11,384 nt of DNA from Chloroflexota bacterium. GTDB taxonomy: Bacteria > Chloroflexota > Dehalococcoidia > Lucifugimonadales > VGZR01. The DNA lies in assembly GCA_027625225.1 (NCBI GenBank), contig JAQBWG010000031.1:1-11384 (forward strand), given 5' to 3'. A program made the position numbers and the translations under genes. Positions 1 through 6,614 of the stretch are shown piece by piece (the first letter of the stretch is position 1; each line of letters opens with the position of its first letter). The notes under the pieces were generated by a model that worked only from the letters and a program-made list of their open reading frames with translations, made no database searches and had not been told where the DNA came from.

Positions 1-608
1 GAGGTTGCGGTAGGAGTTGGCGTGGGACTGGGATCGAAATCCAGAATTGCCGTGGGGGTAGGGCTGGAGCTCGACACGGTCGGTGTTGGCTCTATATCAG
101 GTGTTCCGGTAGACGTTGACGTTGCGGTGGAGTCCGGTATCGTGGTGGTCGTTGTCATTGAGGTTGCCGTGGCGTCCGGTGCTGCGCCTGCAGGGCCAAT
201 CAGAATAACTGTTCCCGGGCTATCTGCGGCCGTGAAGAAATCTTCCAGGATAGGCCCGTCCCCCTGAGAGGTCGTCCACAACTCGCCGTCCACGAAGAAG
301 GAAACGCGGTCGCCGTGCCCGATGTTCGTCGCAACATCTCCACAAAGCTTGGGGACATCAAAGAGGACTCCTAGTGCGCCCTGTTCGATTCCAGCCGCAT
401 CCCAGCCGCCACAGGGAACACCTTCGAGATGCATAGTCCAACGCCCCTCCACTTCCGGCGGCCCGTCTACAGTGATCGGCTTGAGCGAAGGGTCGCAATC
501 GGCTGCCAGCGCGATGAGTACGAGCAGCAAAGGCAGCCAGCGGTGCCAATGCAGACTACTCTTGAGCCGAGGAACGGCACTTCCACGTTTGTGCGGCTGG
601 TGGGTCAC
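1..608 (-). CDS. Secreted protein with Thr/Pro/Ser-rich tail (3' end beyond window)
   Basis: This frame is open for 202 codons and continues past the left edge. The N-terminus is basic (residues 1-23), followed by a hydrophobic stretch at about 24-36 (WLPLLLVLIALAA), which looks like a Sec signal peptide with likely cleavage near ALA-AD. Residues 40-140 form a compact globular segment with two cysteines (C66, C89) and a beta-rich GDRVSFFVDGELW stretch, reminiscent of small beta-sandwich modules in exported Chloroflexota proteins. From about 142 onward it is almost only Thr, Pro, Ser, Ala and Asp (TPTPT, TTTTT), a wall-spanning or glycosylatable linker. The GTG at 608 is the only conventional start before the signal peptide. 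No good Shine-Dalgarno sits next to it; an AGGAGA lies at 644-639, too far upstream. It lies 34 bases behind the aminotransferase at 643-1575 on the same strand. The exact function is unknown. Confidence 0.72.
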   Translation of the reverse strand, partial: MTHQPHKRGSAVPRLKSSLHWHRWLPLLLVLIALAADCDPSLKPITVDGPPEVEGRWTMHLEGVPCGGWDAAGIEQGALGVLFDVPKLCGDVATNIGHGDRVSFFVDGELWTTSQGDGPILEDFFTAADSPGTVILIGPAGAAPDATATSMTTTTTIPDSTATSTSTGTPDIEPTPTVSSSSPTPTAILDFDPSPTPTPTAT

Positions 609-642
609 TTTATGTCGGTCGCGTTTAGAACTGTTCAGTCTC

Positions 643-1575
643 CTAGCTCATGATTGTTGTTTGGTCGGCGGCGTAGCGTTCCATCTGGTCAACCACGTCG
701 AGTCCAACCCAGTCGCTCCATGCGGCGAGCAGTTGCTGGGTGACGGGGCCGGGCTTGCCGTCACCGATGACGCGCTTGTCGGCTTTCGTCACCGGCAGCA
801 CACAGATGGGGGTGTTGCACAGGAACGCTTCGTCGGCGGTGTAGAGGTCGTAGGGTTGCAAGTCTTCTTCCGAGAAGGGGATGTTCAGCCGCTCGGCCAG
901 TTCGATAACGGCCATACGGGTGATGCCTTGGAGCAGGGTGTTGTCGCCGGGCGTGCGGAGGACGCCGTCGGTGACGATGAAGAAGTTGTAACCGGTGCCC
1001 TCGGTTAGGTTGCCGTTTTCGTCGGTGAGGACAGGCCATGATTCGGGGTCGATGTCGTGCGCTTCCAATTCGGCCAAATTGAAGTTCATACGGCTATAGT
1101 GCTTTATCTTGGGGTCGAGCGATTGCGACGAGTAGCTTCGCGTCCTGGGGACGACGATGTGGGCACCGTTCTGGTAGTAGGGCGCGTAGCTGGCGAAGGG
1201 CACGGGCACGCACTGGATGAGCACCGTAGGAGGGACGCCGTAGACGCGGAACCCAGCAACACCACGGGTGACGGCCTGCCAGATGTGCCAGTCGCCGACG
1301 TCTTTCCGGAGGTGTTCGTTGCGACGGATGCACTCCTCGCTTATGTCGAACTTCTCTTCTTCGGACAGGCGAGGGTCAATACGTACAAATTTTAACGAGC
1401 GGTAGAGTCGCTCGATATGTTCCCGCATCTTGAACGACTTGCCGTTGAAGGTGCGACCTATGTCGTAGATGGCGTCGGCTACATAGAATCCTCTGTCCAG
1501 CGGGTCGATTTTTATCGTGCTTCGTGGCACCCACTCCCCGTTGAAGTAGGCGACTGTGTCTGGAATCCCTGTCAT
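643..1575 (-). CDS. Fold-type IV PLP aminotransferase, paralogue 1
   Basis: A 310-residue PLP-dependent class-IV aminotransferase, the usual length for the family (IlvE, D-amino acid transaminase, (R)-amine transaminase). Visible features in order: DRGFYVADAIYD near 27-38; the HIERL arginine (R56); AVTRG at 101-105; DPKIKHY at 154-160 with K158 as the probable Schiff-base lysine; NLTEGTGYN at 189-197 with the PLP-contacting Glu192; LLQGITR (about 214-220) binding the cofactor phosphate; and ADEAFLCNTP (about 247-256). It is close to the gene immediately upstream (1615-2529), so the pair arose by tandem duplication. The gap between them is 39 bases and a GGAG lies about 13 bases before the ATG. 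Public annotation would probably say branched-chain aminotransferase. The TRG and EGTGYN motifs look more like (R)-amine or D-amino acid transaminases, so the amine donor is uncertain. Confidence 0.9.
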   Translation of the reverse strand: MTGIPDTVAYFNGEWVPRSTIKIDPLDRGFYVADAIYDIGRTFNGKSFKMREHIERLYRSLKFVRIDPRLSEEEKFDISEECIRRNEHLRKDVGDWHIWQAVTRGVAGFRVYGVPPTVLIQCVPVPFASYAPYYQNGAHIVVPRTRSYSSQSLDPKIKHYSRMNFNLAELEAHDIDPESWPVLTDENGNLTEGTGYNFFIVTDGVLRTPGDNTLLQGITRMAVIELAERLNIPFSEEDLQPYDLYTADEAFLCNTPICVLPVTKADKRVIGDGKPGPVTQQLLAAWSDWVGLDVVDQMERYAADQTTIMS

Positions 1576-1614
1576 TTCTTATGTAGCACTCCGTGGTTTG
1601 ATTGGATTGCGTTA

Positions 1615-2529
1615 TTACTTGCCGAAGCGTTCGGCCTGGTCGGCGATGTCGAGCCCAACGCGCTCGCTCCACGCGGCCAGTAACTGCTGGACGATGGGGC
1701 CGGGTTTGCCATCGCCGATGGTGCGGTTGTCGGCCTTGGTCATCGGCAGGATACAGGTCGGCGTGTTGGAGATGAAGGCTTCGTCGGCAGTGTACAGGTC
1801 GTAGGGCTGCAGTTCTTCTTGGGAGACGGGGATGCCGAGCTGTTCGGCGACTTCGAATACTGCACCACGGGATACACCCTGGAGCAGCGAACTGTCGCCG
1901 GCGGTGCGTATGACCCCGTCGGTAACGATAAAGACGTTGTAGCCGGATCCCTCAGTGAGGTTGCCCTTCTGGTCGAGCAGCACAGGCCAGCCCAGAGGGT
2001 CGATGTCCTGCGCCTCCAGGTCGGCGAGGTTGAAGTTGAGGCGGCTGTAGTGCTTGACCTTGGGGTCGAGTTGGTCGGCGCTGTAGCTGCGGGTTTTGGC
2101 GACGACGAGGTGGCCGCCGGTCTTGTATTCGGCGGCGTAGGCGCGAAAGGGCACGGGCACGCACTGGATGATAACGGTGGGCGGGCTGGTGGGCGCGCGC
2201 CAACCACCGACGCCGCGGGTGATGCCCTGCCAGACGTGCCAGTCGCCGACTTGGGGCCGGAACTTTTCGTTGCGGGTGACAGACTCCTCGGAGAGGTCAA
2301 TCATTTGCTGGACGGAGATGTCCAGGTCTATGCGAACGTGCTTCAGCGAGCGGTAAAGGCGTTCGACGTGTTCTTTCATCTTGAACGACTTGCCGTTGAA
2401 GGTGCGGGCGATGTCGAATACGGCGTCGCCGACGTAGAAGCCGCGGTCGAGCAGGTCGATTTTGCACTGGCTACGGGGTTTCCACTCTCCGTTGAAGTAT
2501 GCGAGGGTGTCCGGAATGTTGCCTGCCAT
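1615..2529 (-). CDS. Fold-type IV PLP aminotransferase, paralogue 2
   Basis: A 304-residue class-IV aminotransferase and clear paralogue of the downstream gene; they match over their whole lengths with no large insertions. Landmarks: LLDRGFYVGDAVFD (26-39), HVERL with R57, GITRG (102-106), DPKVKHY (155-161) with the likely catalytic K159, NLTEGSGYN (190-198) with Glu193, LLQGVSR, and DEAFISNTP near the C-terminus. The start is well supported: a perfect AGGAGG sits five bases before the ATG. It should catalyse amino transfer between an amine or amino acid and a 2-oxo acid in the cytoplasm. It lies between the truncated third copy upstream and paralogue 1 downstream. No strong promoter is evident in the 80-base gap before it, so it probably depends on the promoter at 3045-3016. 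Substrate specificity cannot be read reliably from the sequence. Confidence 0.92.
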   Translation of the reverse strand: MAGNIPDTLAYFNGEWKPRSQCKIDLLDRGFYVGDAVFDIARTFNGKSFKMKEHVERLYRSLKHVRIDLDISVQQMIDLSEESVTRNEKFRPQVGDWHVWQGITRGVGGWRAPTSPPTVIIQCVPVPFRAYAAEYKTGGHLVVAKTRSYSADQLDPKVKHYSRLNFNLADLEAQDIDPLGWPVLLDQKGNLTEGSGYNVFIVTDGVIRTAGDSSLLQGVSRGAVFEVAEQLGIPVSQEELQPYDLYTADEAFISNTPTCILPMTKADNRTIGDGKPGPIVQQLLAAWSERVGLDIADQAERFGK

Positions 2530-2609
2530 GGTGTCCTCCTGTATCTATTTCTGTGTGCTATCAGCTTTACGAAATGATGCTTTTTGATGTCCCGAAAGAT
2601 GCCTTTTTC

Positions 2610-2972
2610 TTAGACGCTTGATGCCGAATGTTGATGTTTGAGGGCCTGCTCGACGACGTCTACGCCGACGGACTCGCTGAAGGCGGCGAGAAGCTGACGG
2701 CTGATTGTGCCGGGCTTGCCGTCGCCGATGGTGCGGTTGTCGGCTCTGGTTATGGGCAGGATAAACGCTGGTGTAGTGGTGAAGAATGCCTCGTCGGCGG
2801 TGTAAAGGTCGTAGGGCTGCAGGGTTTCCTGGGAGACGGACAGGCCGAGCTGTTCGGCCATTTCGAAAACGGCGGTGCGGGTGACGCCTTCCAGCAGGGC
2901 GTCGTTGCCGGGTGTCCGAAGGACGCCATCGGTAACGATGAAGACGTTGGAGCCGGAGCCCTCGGCGATGTT
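2610..2972 (-). pseudogene. 5'-truncated third class-IV aminotransferase
   Basis: The frame encodes the last 120 residues of the same aminotransferase family: it begins at NIAEGSGSN, which aligns with NLTEGSGYN at residue 190 of paralogue 2, continues through LLEGVTRTAVFE, LQPYDLYTADEAF and IGDGKPG, and ends in a diverged tail (HQHSASSV). The first about 190 residues, including the catalytic lysine and the phosphate-side arginine, are absent. The frame has no internal stop or frameshift, so truncation may be recent or the fragment may still be translated. Upstream it is open back to a TGA near 3051 but has no ATG, GTG or TTG; the first in-frame ATG is at 2861. A perfect AGGAGG (2981-2976) stands six bases before an ATC codon at 2969, exactly where a start codon would be expected. 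It cannot be an active transaminase. Confidence 0.85.
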
Positions 2973-2975
2973 GCT

Positions 2976-2981
2976 CCTCCT
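2976..2981 (-). promoter_or_regulatory. Orphan Shine-Dalgarno of the truncated aminotransferase
   Basis: A perfect AGGAGG with six bases to an ATC codon. It parallels the AGGAGG before the intact paralogue 2. Its presence immediately before the break suggests the original leader of the third copy survived while the start codon and N-terminal half were lost. Confidence 0.45.
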
Positions 2982-2997
2982 CGATTGTTCTGACTCT

Positions 2998-3014
2998 CCG
3001 CCAAGAGATGGCGG
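2998..3014. promoter_or_regulatory. Perfect dyad over the predicted transcription start
   Basis: CCGCCA-AGAGA-TGGCGG is a perfect 6-bp inverted repeat with a five-base spacer. It lies just downstream of the minus-strand TATAAT, covering roughly -6 to +12. This placement suits a repressor operator. It has no T-run on either side, so it does not look like a terminator. Confidence 0.4.
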
Positions 3015-3015
3015 G

Positions 3016-3045
3016 ATTATAGCGCACTGACGGTGGCGATGTCAG
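3016..3045 (-). promoter_or_regulatory. Probable sigma70-type promoter of the aminotransferase cluster
   Basis: On the minus strand, CTGACA (3045-3040, five of six consensus bases) is followed after 18 bases by TATAAT (3021-3016, six of six). The start of transcription would fall near 3009. This is the best promoter-like match I found in the window, and it faces the truncated aminotransferase and the genes behind it. Confidence 0.6.
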
Positions 3046-3065
3046 AGCAGGCTGAGCAACGGTTG

Positions 3066-3071
3066 TACAAT
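3066..3071 (+). promoter_or_regulatory. Possible -10 element for the HAD gene pair
   Basis: TACAAT (one mismatch to TATAAT) lies 32 bases before the TTG start of the first HAD gene. No convincing -35 hexamer is present at 16-18 bases, so this is only a candidate. Transcription from here would give a leader of about 26 bases. Confidence 0.3.
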
Positions 3072-3103
3072 GCGGGGCGGCAGATAAGCGTGAGGATGGC
3101 AGA

Positions 3104-3880
3104 TTGAGTACGAACGGCCAATACAAGGCATTGCTGGTGGACTGTGACGGAACACTGGCGCCGGTGGATATGCAGGTGACGCCGAGGGTGCGGGAGGCGG
3201 TCACGGAGCTTGCGAAGCTGATACCGGTGTGTATCGTGTCCAGCCGCGACCACCACAACATCCAGTGGCTCGCGTCTTCATTGGGGTTTACGGCGCCGCA
3301 GGTGTCGGAGGGCGGGGCGCGCATCTTCGACCCATTGAAGGGCGAGACGCTGTGGCGGGGCATCATGGCAGCTGAGGACTCAAAAGACATTGTGGGTTTT
3401 TTGGATGGTAACAAGCTGAGCTTTCTGGGTATAGACGGGTTGAAACGGGTGCAGTCAGCGGACGAGGTGACGGACTGGGAGGTGACACGTATCACGGCGA
3501 CGAGTCTACGTCCGGAACAGGCTCAGAAAATCGCGGCAGAGTTCACAGCGAATCTGCCCAATGTGCATTCGGCGGTCATCATCCGGACGGATAACGACGA
3601 CTGGATGGTGGATTTTACTCACGTAGACGCAACGAAGGCATCGGCGGCCGGACGAGTTGCGGGCCTGCTGGGCATCAAGCCGTCGCAGCTTATCGCGGCA
3701 GGGGACAGTTACAACGACCTGCCGCTGTTAGAAGCGTGCGGTTTGGGTATCGCGATGGGAAACGGGGTGGCGGAGCTGAAGGCGGGGGCAGACTACGTGG
3801 CGCCGTCTACATGGGAGGACGGACTGGCGACGGCGATCGAGGAGTTCGTGTTGCCAGCAGTGAATGGAACGCGTCTTTGA
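3104..3880 (+). CDS. HAD-superfamily phosphatase (Cof / sucrose-phosphatase-like), copy 1
   Basis: A 258-residue cytoplasmic Mg-dependent phosphohydrolase of the HAD IIB type. Motif I is DCDGT at 13-17 (D13 nucleophile, D15 acid/base), motif II the serine in IVSSRD (S46/S47), motif III the lysine in VDATKAS (K178), and motif IV GDSYND at 200-205. Residues of about 80-175 between motifs II and III form the C2-type cap that sets substrate choice, as in phosphoglycolate, sucrose-phosphate and mannosyl-phosphoglycerate phosphatases. The start is TTG with a good GAGGATGG seven bases upstream; no in-frame ATG precedes it. It overlaps the next gene, a paralogue of equal length, by four bases (TTGA). 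The physiological substrate cannot be assigned from sequence. Confidence 0.88.
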   Translation: MSTNGQYKALLVDCDGTLAPVDMQVTPRVREAVTELAKLIPVCIVSSRDHHNIQWLASSLGFTAPQVSEGGARIFDPLKGETLWRGIMAAEDSKDIVGFLDGNKLSFLGIDGLKRVQSADEVTDWEVTRITATSLRPEQAQKIAAEFTANLPNVHSAVIIRTDNDDWMVDFTHVDATKASAAGRVAGLLGIKPSQLIAAGDSYNDLPLLEACGLGIAMGNGVAELKAGADYVAPSTWEDGLATAIEEFVLPAVNGTRL

Positions 3881-4653
3881 CGGGCAAAACGTTTACGGCG
3901 TTGCTGCTGGACTTGGACGGGACGATTATCGGGCCCAATGAGGGCATCACGCGTTCCGTCGAGACGGCTATCCGGAGGGTGTCGGAGCAGGTGCCGGTAA
4001 GCATTGTGACCGGACGGGAGCCATACGATGTACTCCGATTCTCACGCCAGCTGGGCCTTGCCAGGCCCCAGGTGTGCGACGGGGGAGCGTCGGTACTCGA
4101 CCCGGCGACAGGGGAGTACCTATGGCGTACGCCTATCCCACTGGAGGCTGCGCGGGAGGTGCTGGCGGCGCTGAACGGGCAGAGCACGGCGTTCATCGCG
4201 ACGCATCAGACAGGAGTGGTGACGCATGAGTCGCATGGGCGCGGGTTGGGGGAGCCTCCGGATTACAACCGCATCTCAGCGCTCGATCTCTCGCGTGAAG
4301 GTGCAGAGGCATTGGCGGGCCGATTCAAGGGACACAGGCAGGTGAGTGTGGCGCTGGCGTACCTGCCGTATAACACGCTGTGGGCGGTGGATTTCACGCG
4401 AACAGGCGTGAATAAAGCGGCGGGTGCGCGGAAACTGGCTGAGCTTCTGGGGACGACATTGGAGGCGACGGCGATGGTTGGCGACAGCTACAACGACTTG
4501 CCGTTGTTCGAGTCGTGTGGAGTGCGGGTGGCGATGGGGAACGCGCCGGAAGAGATACGAACGATGGCCGACCATGTGGCGCCGTCTGTGGAAGAAGACG
4601 GATTGGCGGCAGCGATAGACCACTACTTGCTGCCGCTCCTGACGAAGAAATAA
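3877..4653 (+). CDS. HAD-superfamily phosphatase (Cof / sucrose-phosphatase-like), copy 2
   Basis: A second 258-residue HAD IIB hydrolase and tandem paralogue of the preceding gene. Motif I is DLDGT (12-16), motif II the threonine in IVTGRE (T45), motif III the lysine in TGVNKAAG (K180), and motif IV GDSYND (202-207), followed in both copies by LPL, an AMGN loop and an EDGL segment. The cap regions differ much more than the core, so the two probably act on different phosphate esters. The frame is open upstream to 3736, but that would overlap copy 1 by 145 bases. The TTG at 3877, sharing TTGA with the previous stop, gives the same N-terminus as copy 1 and implies translational coupling. No clear separate Shine-Dalgarno is seen. 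Confidence 0.87.
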   Translation: MTGKTFTALLLDLDGTIIGPNEGITRSVETAIRRVSEQVPVSIVTGREPYDVLRFSRQLGLARPQVCDGGASVLDPATGEYLWRTPIPLEAAREVLAALNGQSTAFIATHQTGVVTHESHGRGLGEPPDYNRISALDLSREGAEALAGRFKGHRQVSVALAYLPYNTLWAVDFTRTGVNKAAGARKLAELLGTTLEATAMVGDSYNDLPLFESCGVRVAMGNAPEEIRTMADHVAPSVEEDGLAAAIDHYLLPLLTKK

Positions 4654-4698
4654 GCTATGCGAATCGGTTTCCCGTATCCTTCCCACATGCTGACTAAG

Positions 4699-4717
4699 GC
4701 GTAGCTCATCACTACGC
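4699..4717. other. Small hairpin between the HAD pair and the MFS gene
   Basis: GCGTAG-CTCATCA-CTACGC forms a 6-bp stem with a seven-base loop in the 102-base gap. There is no T-run after it on either strand, so it is a weak candidate for a terminator or pause site. Confidence 0.2.
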
Positions 4718-4755
4718 AGACTTCGATACAAGTACACGCGGGCGGGCTGTCGCCT

Positions 4756-5958
4756 TTGCGGTCGTTCAAGTACAGGGACTACCGATTTTTGTGGAGCGGG
4801 ACGGTACTGCACTCGGCGGCGCTGTGGATGCAACGGGTGGCGGTGTCGTGGCTGGTGTGGGAGTTGACTCACAGCGCGCTGTTCGTGGCGTTGTCGTTCT
4901 CATTGCCGCAGGTATCTTTCGTGCTGCTGGGGCCGTTCGTGGGGGCGGTGGCGGACAAAATAAACCGCAAGTTTCTGATTATCGGCGCACAGGTCATGAT
5001 GTGTGTAGGAAATGCCGGGCTTGCCGTGTTGGTCTACACCGGGTCGGAAACTACGTGGTTGGTGATTCTCATCGCGATGGGTTTGGGTGTGGCGATGTCG
5101 ACCTATTTCCTATCGGTCCAGGCGATGGTGTTCGATATCGTGGATCGCAAAGATGCGATGAACGGGCTGTCGTTATGGTTCGTTGGGATGCGGGCGATTA
5201 GCGCGGTTGGGGCCATTGCGGGCGGATTCATCATTGATTGGGTGGGTATCTGGCCCGCGTTCATGACCGCAAGCATTGTGTATGTGCTGGCAGCAGGCAC
5301 GATGATGCTTATACGACACCGACCGAAACCGAGGACTGGACCGACGGTATCGGTGCTGTCGGACTTGAAGGACGGGCTGCGACATATTCTGGGGTCACGG
5401 GAACTGGCTGCACTGCTGGTTTTGACGACGATTGCGGAGGCGTTCGGTTGGGGTACACCTTCACTGCTGGCGATATTCGCGTCGGACAGGGTGTTCGATG
5501 TCGGGCCGAGGGGTTTAGGGTTTTTGAATGCAGCGTTCGCAATCGGAGGAATGGTGGGTGCGGCGGGCCTGGCGGCTGTGGGAGACTTCAGGCGTAAGGG
5601 TGCGGCTTTGGCGGTTGCACTGGTGATGACGGCAGTAGCACTGGCGGCCTTTTCGCAGGTGCCGTGGTTCGCGCTTGCTATGGTGCTGCTGATAGCCCTG
5701 GGCGCGGTGCTGGCTGTGTACGACACGGTGAACACGGTGCTCATCCAGGGAAATGTTGGGGAGGAAATGCGAGGGCGGGCATTGGGAGCGATTCAGATTG
5801 CGATTGGATTAGGCCCGGTGGGGCCGTTATTGATGGGGTTCGCGGCTGGATTTGTGGGCGTGCAAACTGCGGTGGGTATGGGTGCGGCCATTGTGTTGGT
5901 GGGGGCGATGGCTGTGTCGATGGCTGCGCCGGGGGTGCGCCGGATGGAGTCGGGTTAG
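4756..5958 (+). CDS. MFS transporter, 12-helix (EntS/MFS_3-like)
   Basis: A 400-residue integral membrane permease with about twelve hydrophobic helices. The N-terminal pattern SFKYRDYRFLWSG is the hallmark opening of MFS_3 / enterobactin-exporter-like proteins, and the loop 2-3 motif A appears as GPFVGAVADKINRK around residue 55-70. Such proteins usually export small molecules by proton antiport; the cargo is unknown here. The start chosen is TTG with a GGGCGGG about nine bases upstream. In-frame sequence further up contains no ATG, and the N-terminal motif begins right after this codon. It follows the HAD pair by 102 bases on the same strand. Its 3' end overlaps the stop of pyrE by four bases, tail to tail, leaving no room for a terminator between them. 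Confidence 0.88.
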   Translation: MRSFKYRDYRFLWSGTVLHSAALWMQRVAVSWLVWELTHSALFVALSFSLPQVSFVLLGPFVGAVADKINRKFLIIGAQVMMCVGNAGLAVLVYTGSETTWLVILIAMGLGVAMSTYFLSVQAMVFDIVDRKDAMNGLSLWFVGMRAISAVGAIAGGFIIDWVGIWPAFMTASIVYVLAAGTMMLIRHRPKPRTGPTVSVLSDLKDGLRHILGSRELAALLVLTTIAEAFGWGTPSLLAIFASDRVFDVGPRGLGFLNAAFAIGGMVGAAGLAAVGDFRRKGAALAVALVMTAVALAAFSQVPWFALAMVLLIALGAVLAVYDTVNTVLIQGNVGEEMRGRALGAIQIAIGLGPVGPLLMGFAAGFVGVQTAVGMGAAIVLVGAMAVSMAAPGVRRMESG

Positions 5959-6515
5959 GCGGGGACGATGCCGCCTTTGCCATCGGCGATAAGCAGGGTG
6001 GAGAAATCGTAGCCGCGGCGGCGAAGCTCGTCTCCACCGCCCTCGTTGCGGTCAAGGATGCTGAGCACTTTCACAACTTTGCATCCGGCCTTTTCGATGG
6101 CTTCGATAGCATGAAACAGCGATGCGCCTGAGCTGCAGGTGTCGTCTACAATGCCGACACGCAAGCCTTTTTTCAGAGAACCTTCTATGAGCTTGCCTGT
6201 GCCATAGTCTTTTTGTTCTTTGCGCACCAAAAGCCCATGTATAGGATGGTTGTCAAGGTGACTGGTGACGGCAACGGCGGCGACGATGGGGTCGGCGCCG
6301 AGTGTGGGGCCGGCGATTGCGTCAGCCTTAGTCGTCTTAAGCAATGGCAGGAAGGCGGTGGCGACAAGGTGGGCGCCCTTAGGGTCGAGGGTGAGCAGAC
6401 GACCGTCAAAGTAGTAGGTCGATGTCCGGCCGGCGGAAAGCTTGAACTCGCCGAAACGAAGCGCTTCGAGCTCTTTTGCACGTTCAAGGATTTCTTCAAT
6501 CAAATTAGCAGGCAT
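5955..6515 (-). CDS. pyrE: Orotate phosphoribosyltransferase
   Basis: A 186-residue enzyme that transfers phosphoribose from PRPP to orotate, giving OMP in de novo pyrimidine synthesis. N-terminal LRFGEFKLSAGRTSTYYFDGR (19-39) and the catalytic loop RKEQKDYG (98-105, with R98, K99, K102) are typical of OPRT. The PRPP-binding loop reads IVDDTCSSGAS (122-132) instead of the usual DDVxTTGGS, which is slightly atypical but keeps both acidic residues. The ATG at 6515 gives a normal N-terminus; the open frame runs 26 codons further up, but that stretch lies inside tRNA-Pro. The ATG is only eight bases after the tRNA CCA and has no Shine-Dalgarno, so translation is probably leaderless after tRNA release. 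Confidence 0.88.
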   Translation of the reverse strand: MPANLIEEILERAKELEALRFGEFKLSAGRTSTYYFDGRLLTLDPKGAHLVATAFLPLLKTTKADAIAGPTLGADPIVAAVAVTSHLDNHPIHGLLVRKEQKDYGTGKLIEGSLKKGLRVGIVDDTCSSGASLFHAIEAIEKAGCKVVKVLSILDRNEGGGDELRRRGYDFSTLLIADGKGGIVPA

Positions 6516-6523
6516 ATATGTAG

Positions 6524-6599
6524 TGGTCGGGGTGGGCAGACTTGAACTGCCGACCTCCACGTCCCGAACGTGGCGCCCTACCGACTGGGCCACACCCCG
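6524..6599 (-). tRNA. tRNA-Pro (anticodon CGG), CCA encoded
   Basis: A full cloverleaf reads on the minus strand: acceptor CGGGGTG pairs with CACCCCG, D stem GCCC/GGGC, anticodon stem CCACG/CGTGG around loop TTCGGGA (anticodon CGG), and T stem GGCAG/CTGCC around TTCAAGT. The C1-G72 pair and A73 are the bacterial proline identity elements. The mature molecule is 73 bases plus a genome-encoded CCA. It is wedged between the exporter stop 15 bases upstream and the pyrE start 8 bases downstream. Confidence 0.96.
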
Positions 6600-6608
6600 A
6601 CGCGGCGT

Positions 6609-6614
6609 ATTGTA
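6609..6614 (-). promoter_or_regulatory. Possible -10 element for tRNA-Pro / pyrE
   Basis: TACAAT lies directly after the TGA of the upstream exporter gene and would place transcription start near 6602, about three bases before the mature tRNA. A matching -35 is poor (TGGCCG at 17-base spacing), so this is tentative. Confidence 0.3.

Noticed and set aside
22..267. Valine/glycine-rich plus-strand ORF of 81 residues
   Set aside because: It is the mirror of the Thr/Pro-rich coding frame on the minus strand, which has a signal peptide and normal composition.
2998..3014. Rho-independent terminator at the CCGCCA/TGGCGG hairpin
   Set aside because: No T-run follows on either strand, and the dyad sits immediately behind a strong -10 element.
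2545..3495. Long minus-strand ORF of 316 residues
   Set aside because: It runs antisense to the first HAD gene and then in a wrong frame of the truncated aminotransferase; the HAD motifs show the plus strand is coding.
3736..3876. 47-residue N-terminal extension of the second HAD protein
   Set aside because: It lies inside the first HAD gene, is glycine-rich and out of keeping with the family; the TTG at 3877 gives the same N-terminus as copy 1.
4657..4704. 15-residue ORF (MRIGFPYPSHMLTKA) after the HAD pair
   Set aside because: Too short to judge, no clear Shine-Dalgarno, and no link to the MFS start 52 bases further on.
6516..6593. 26-residue N-terminal extension of PyrE
   Set aside because: The extension is translated from the tRNA-Pro gene; the ATG at 6515 gives the usual OPRT N-terminus.
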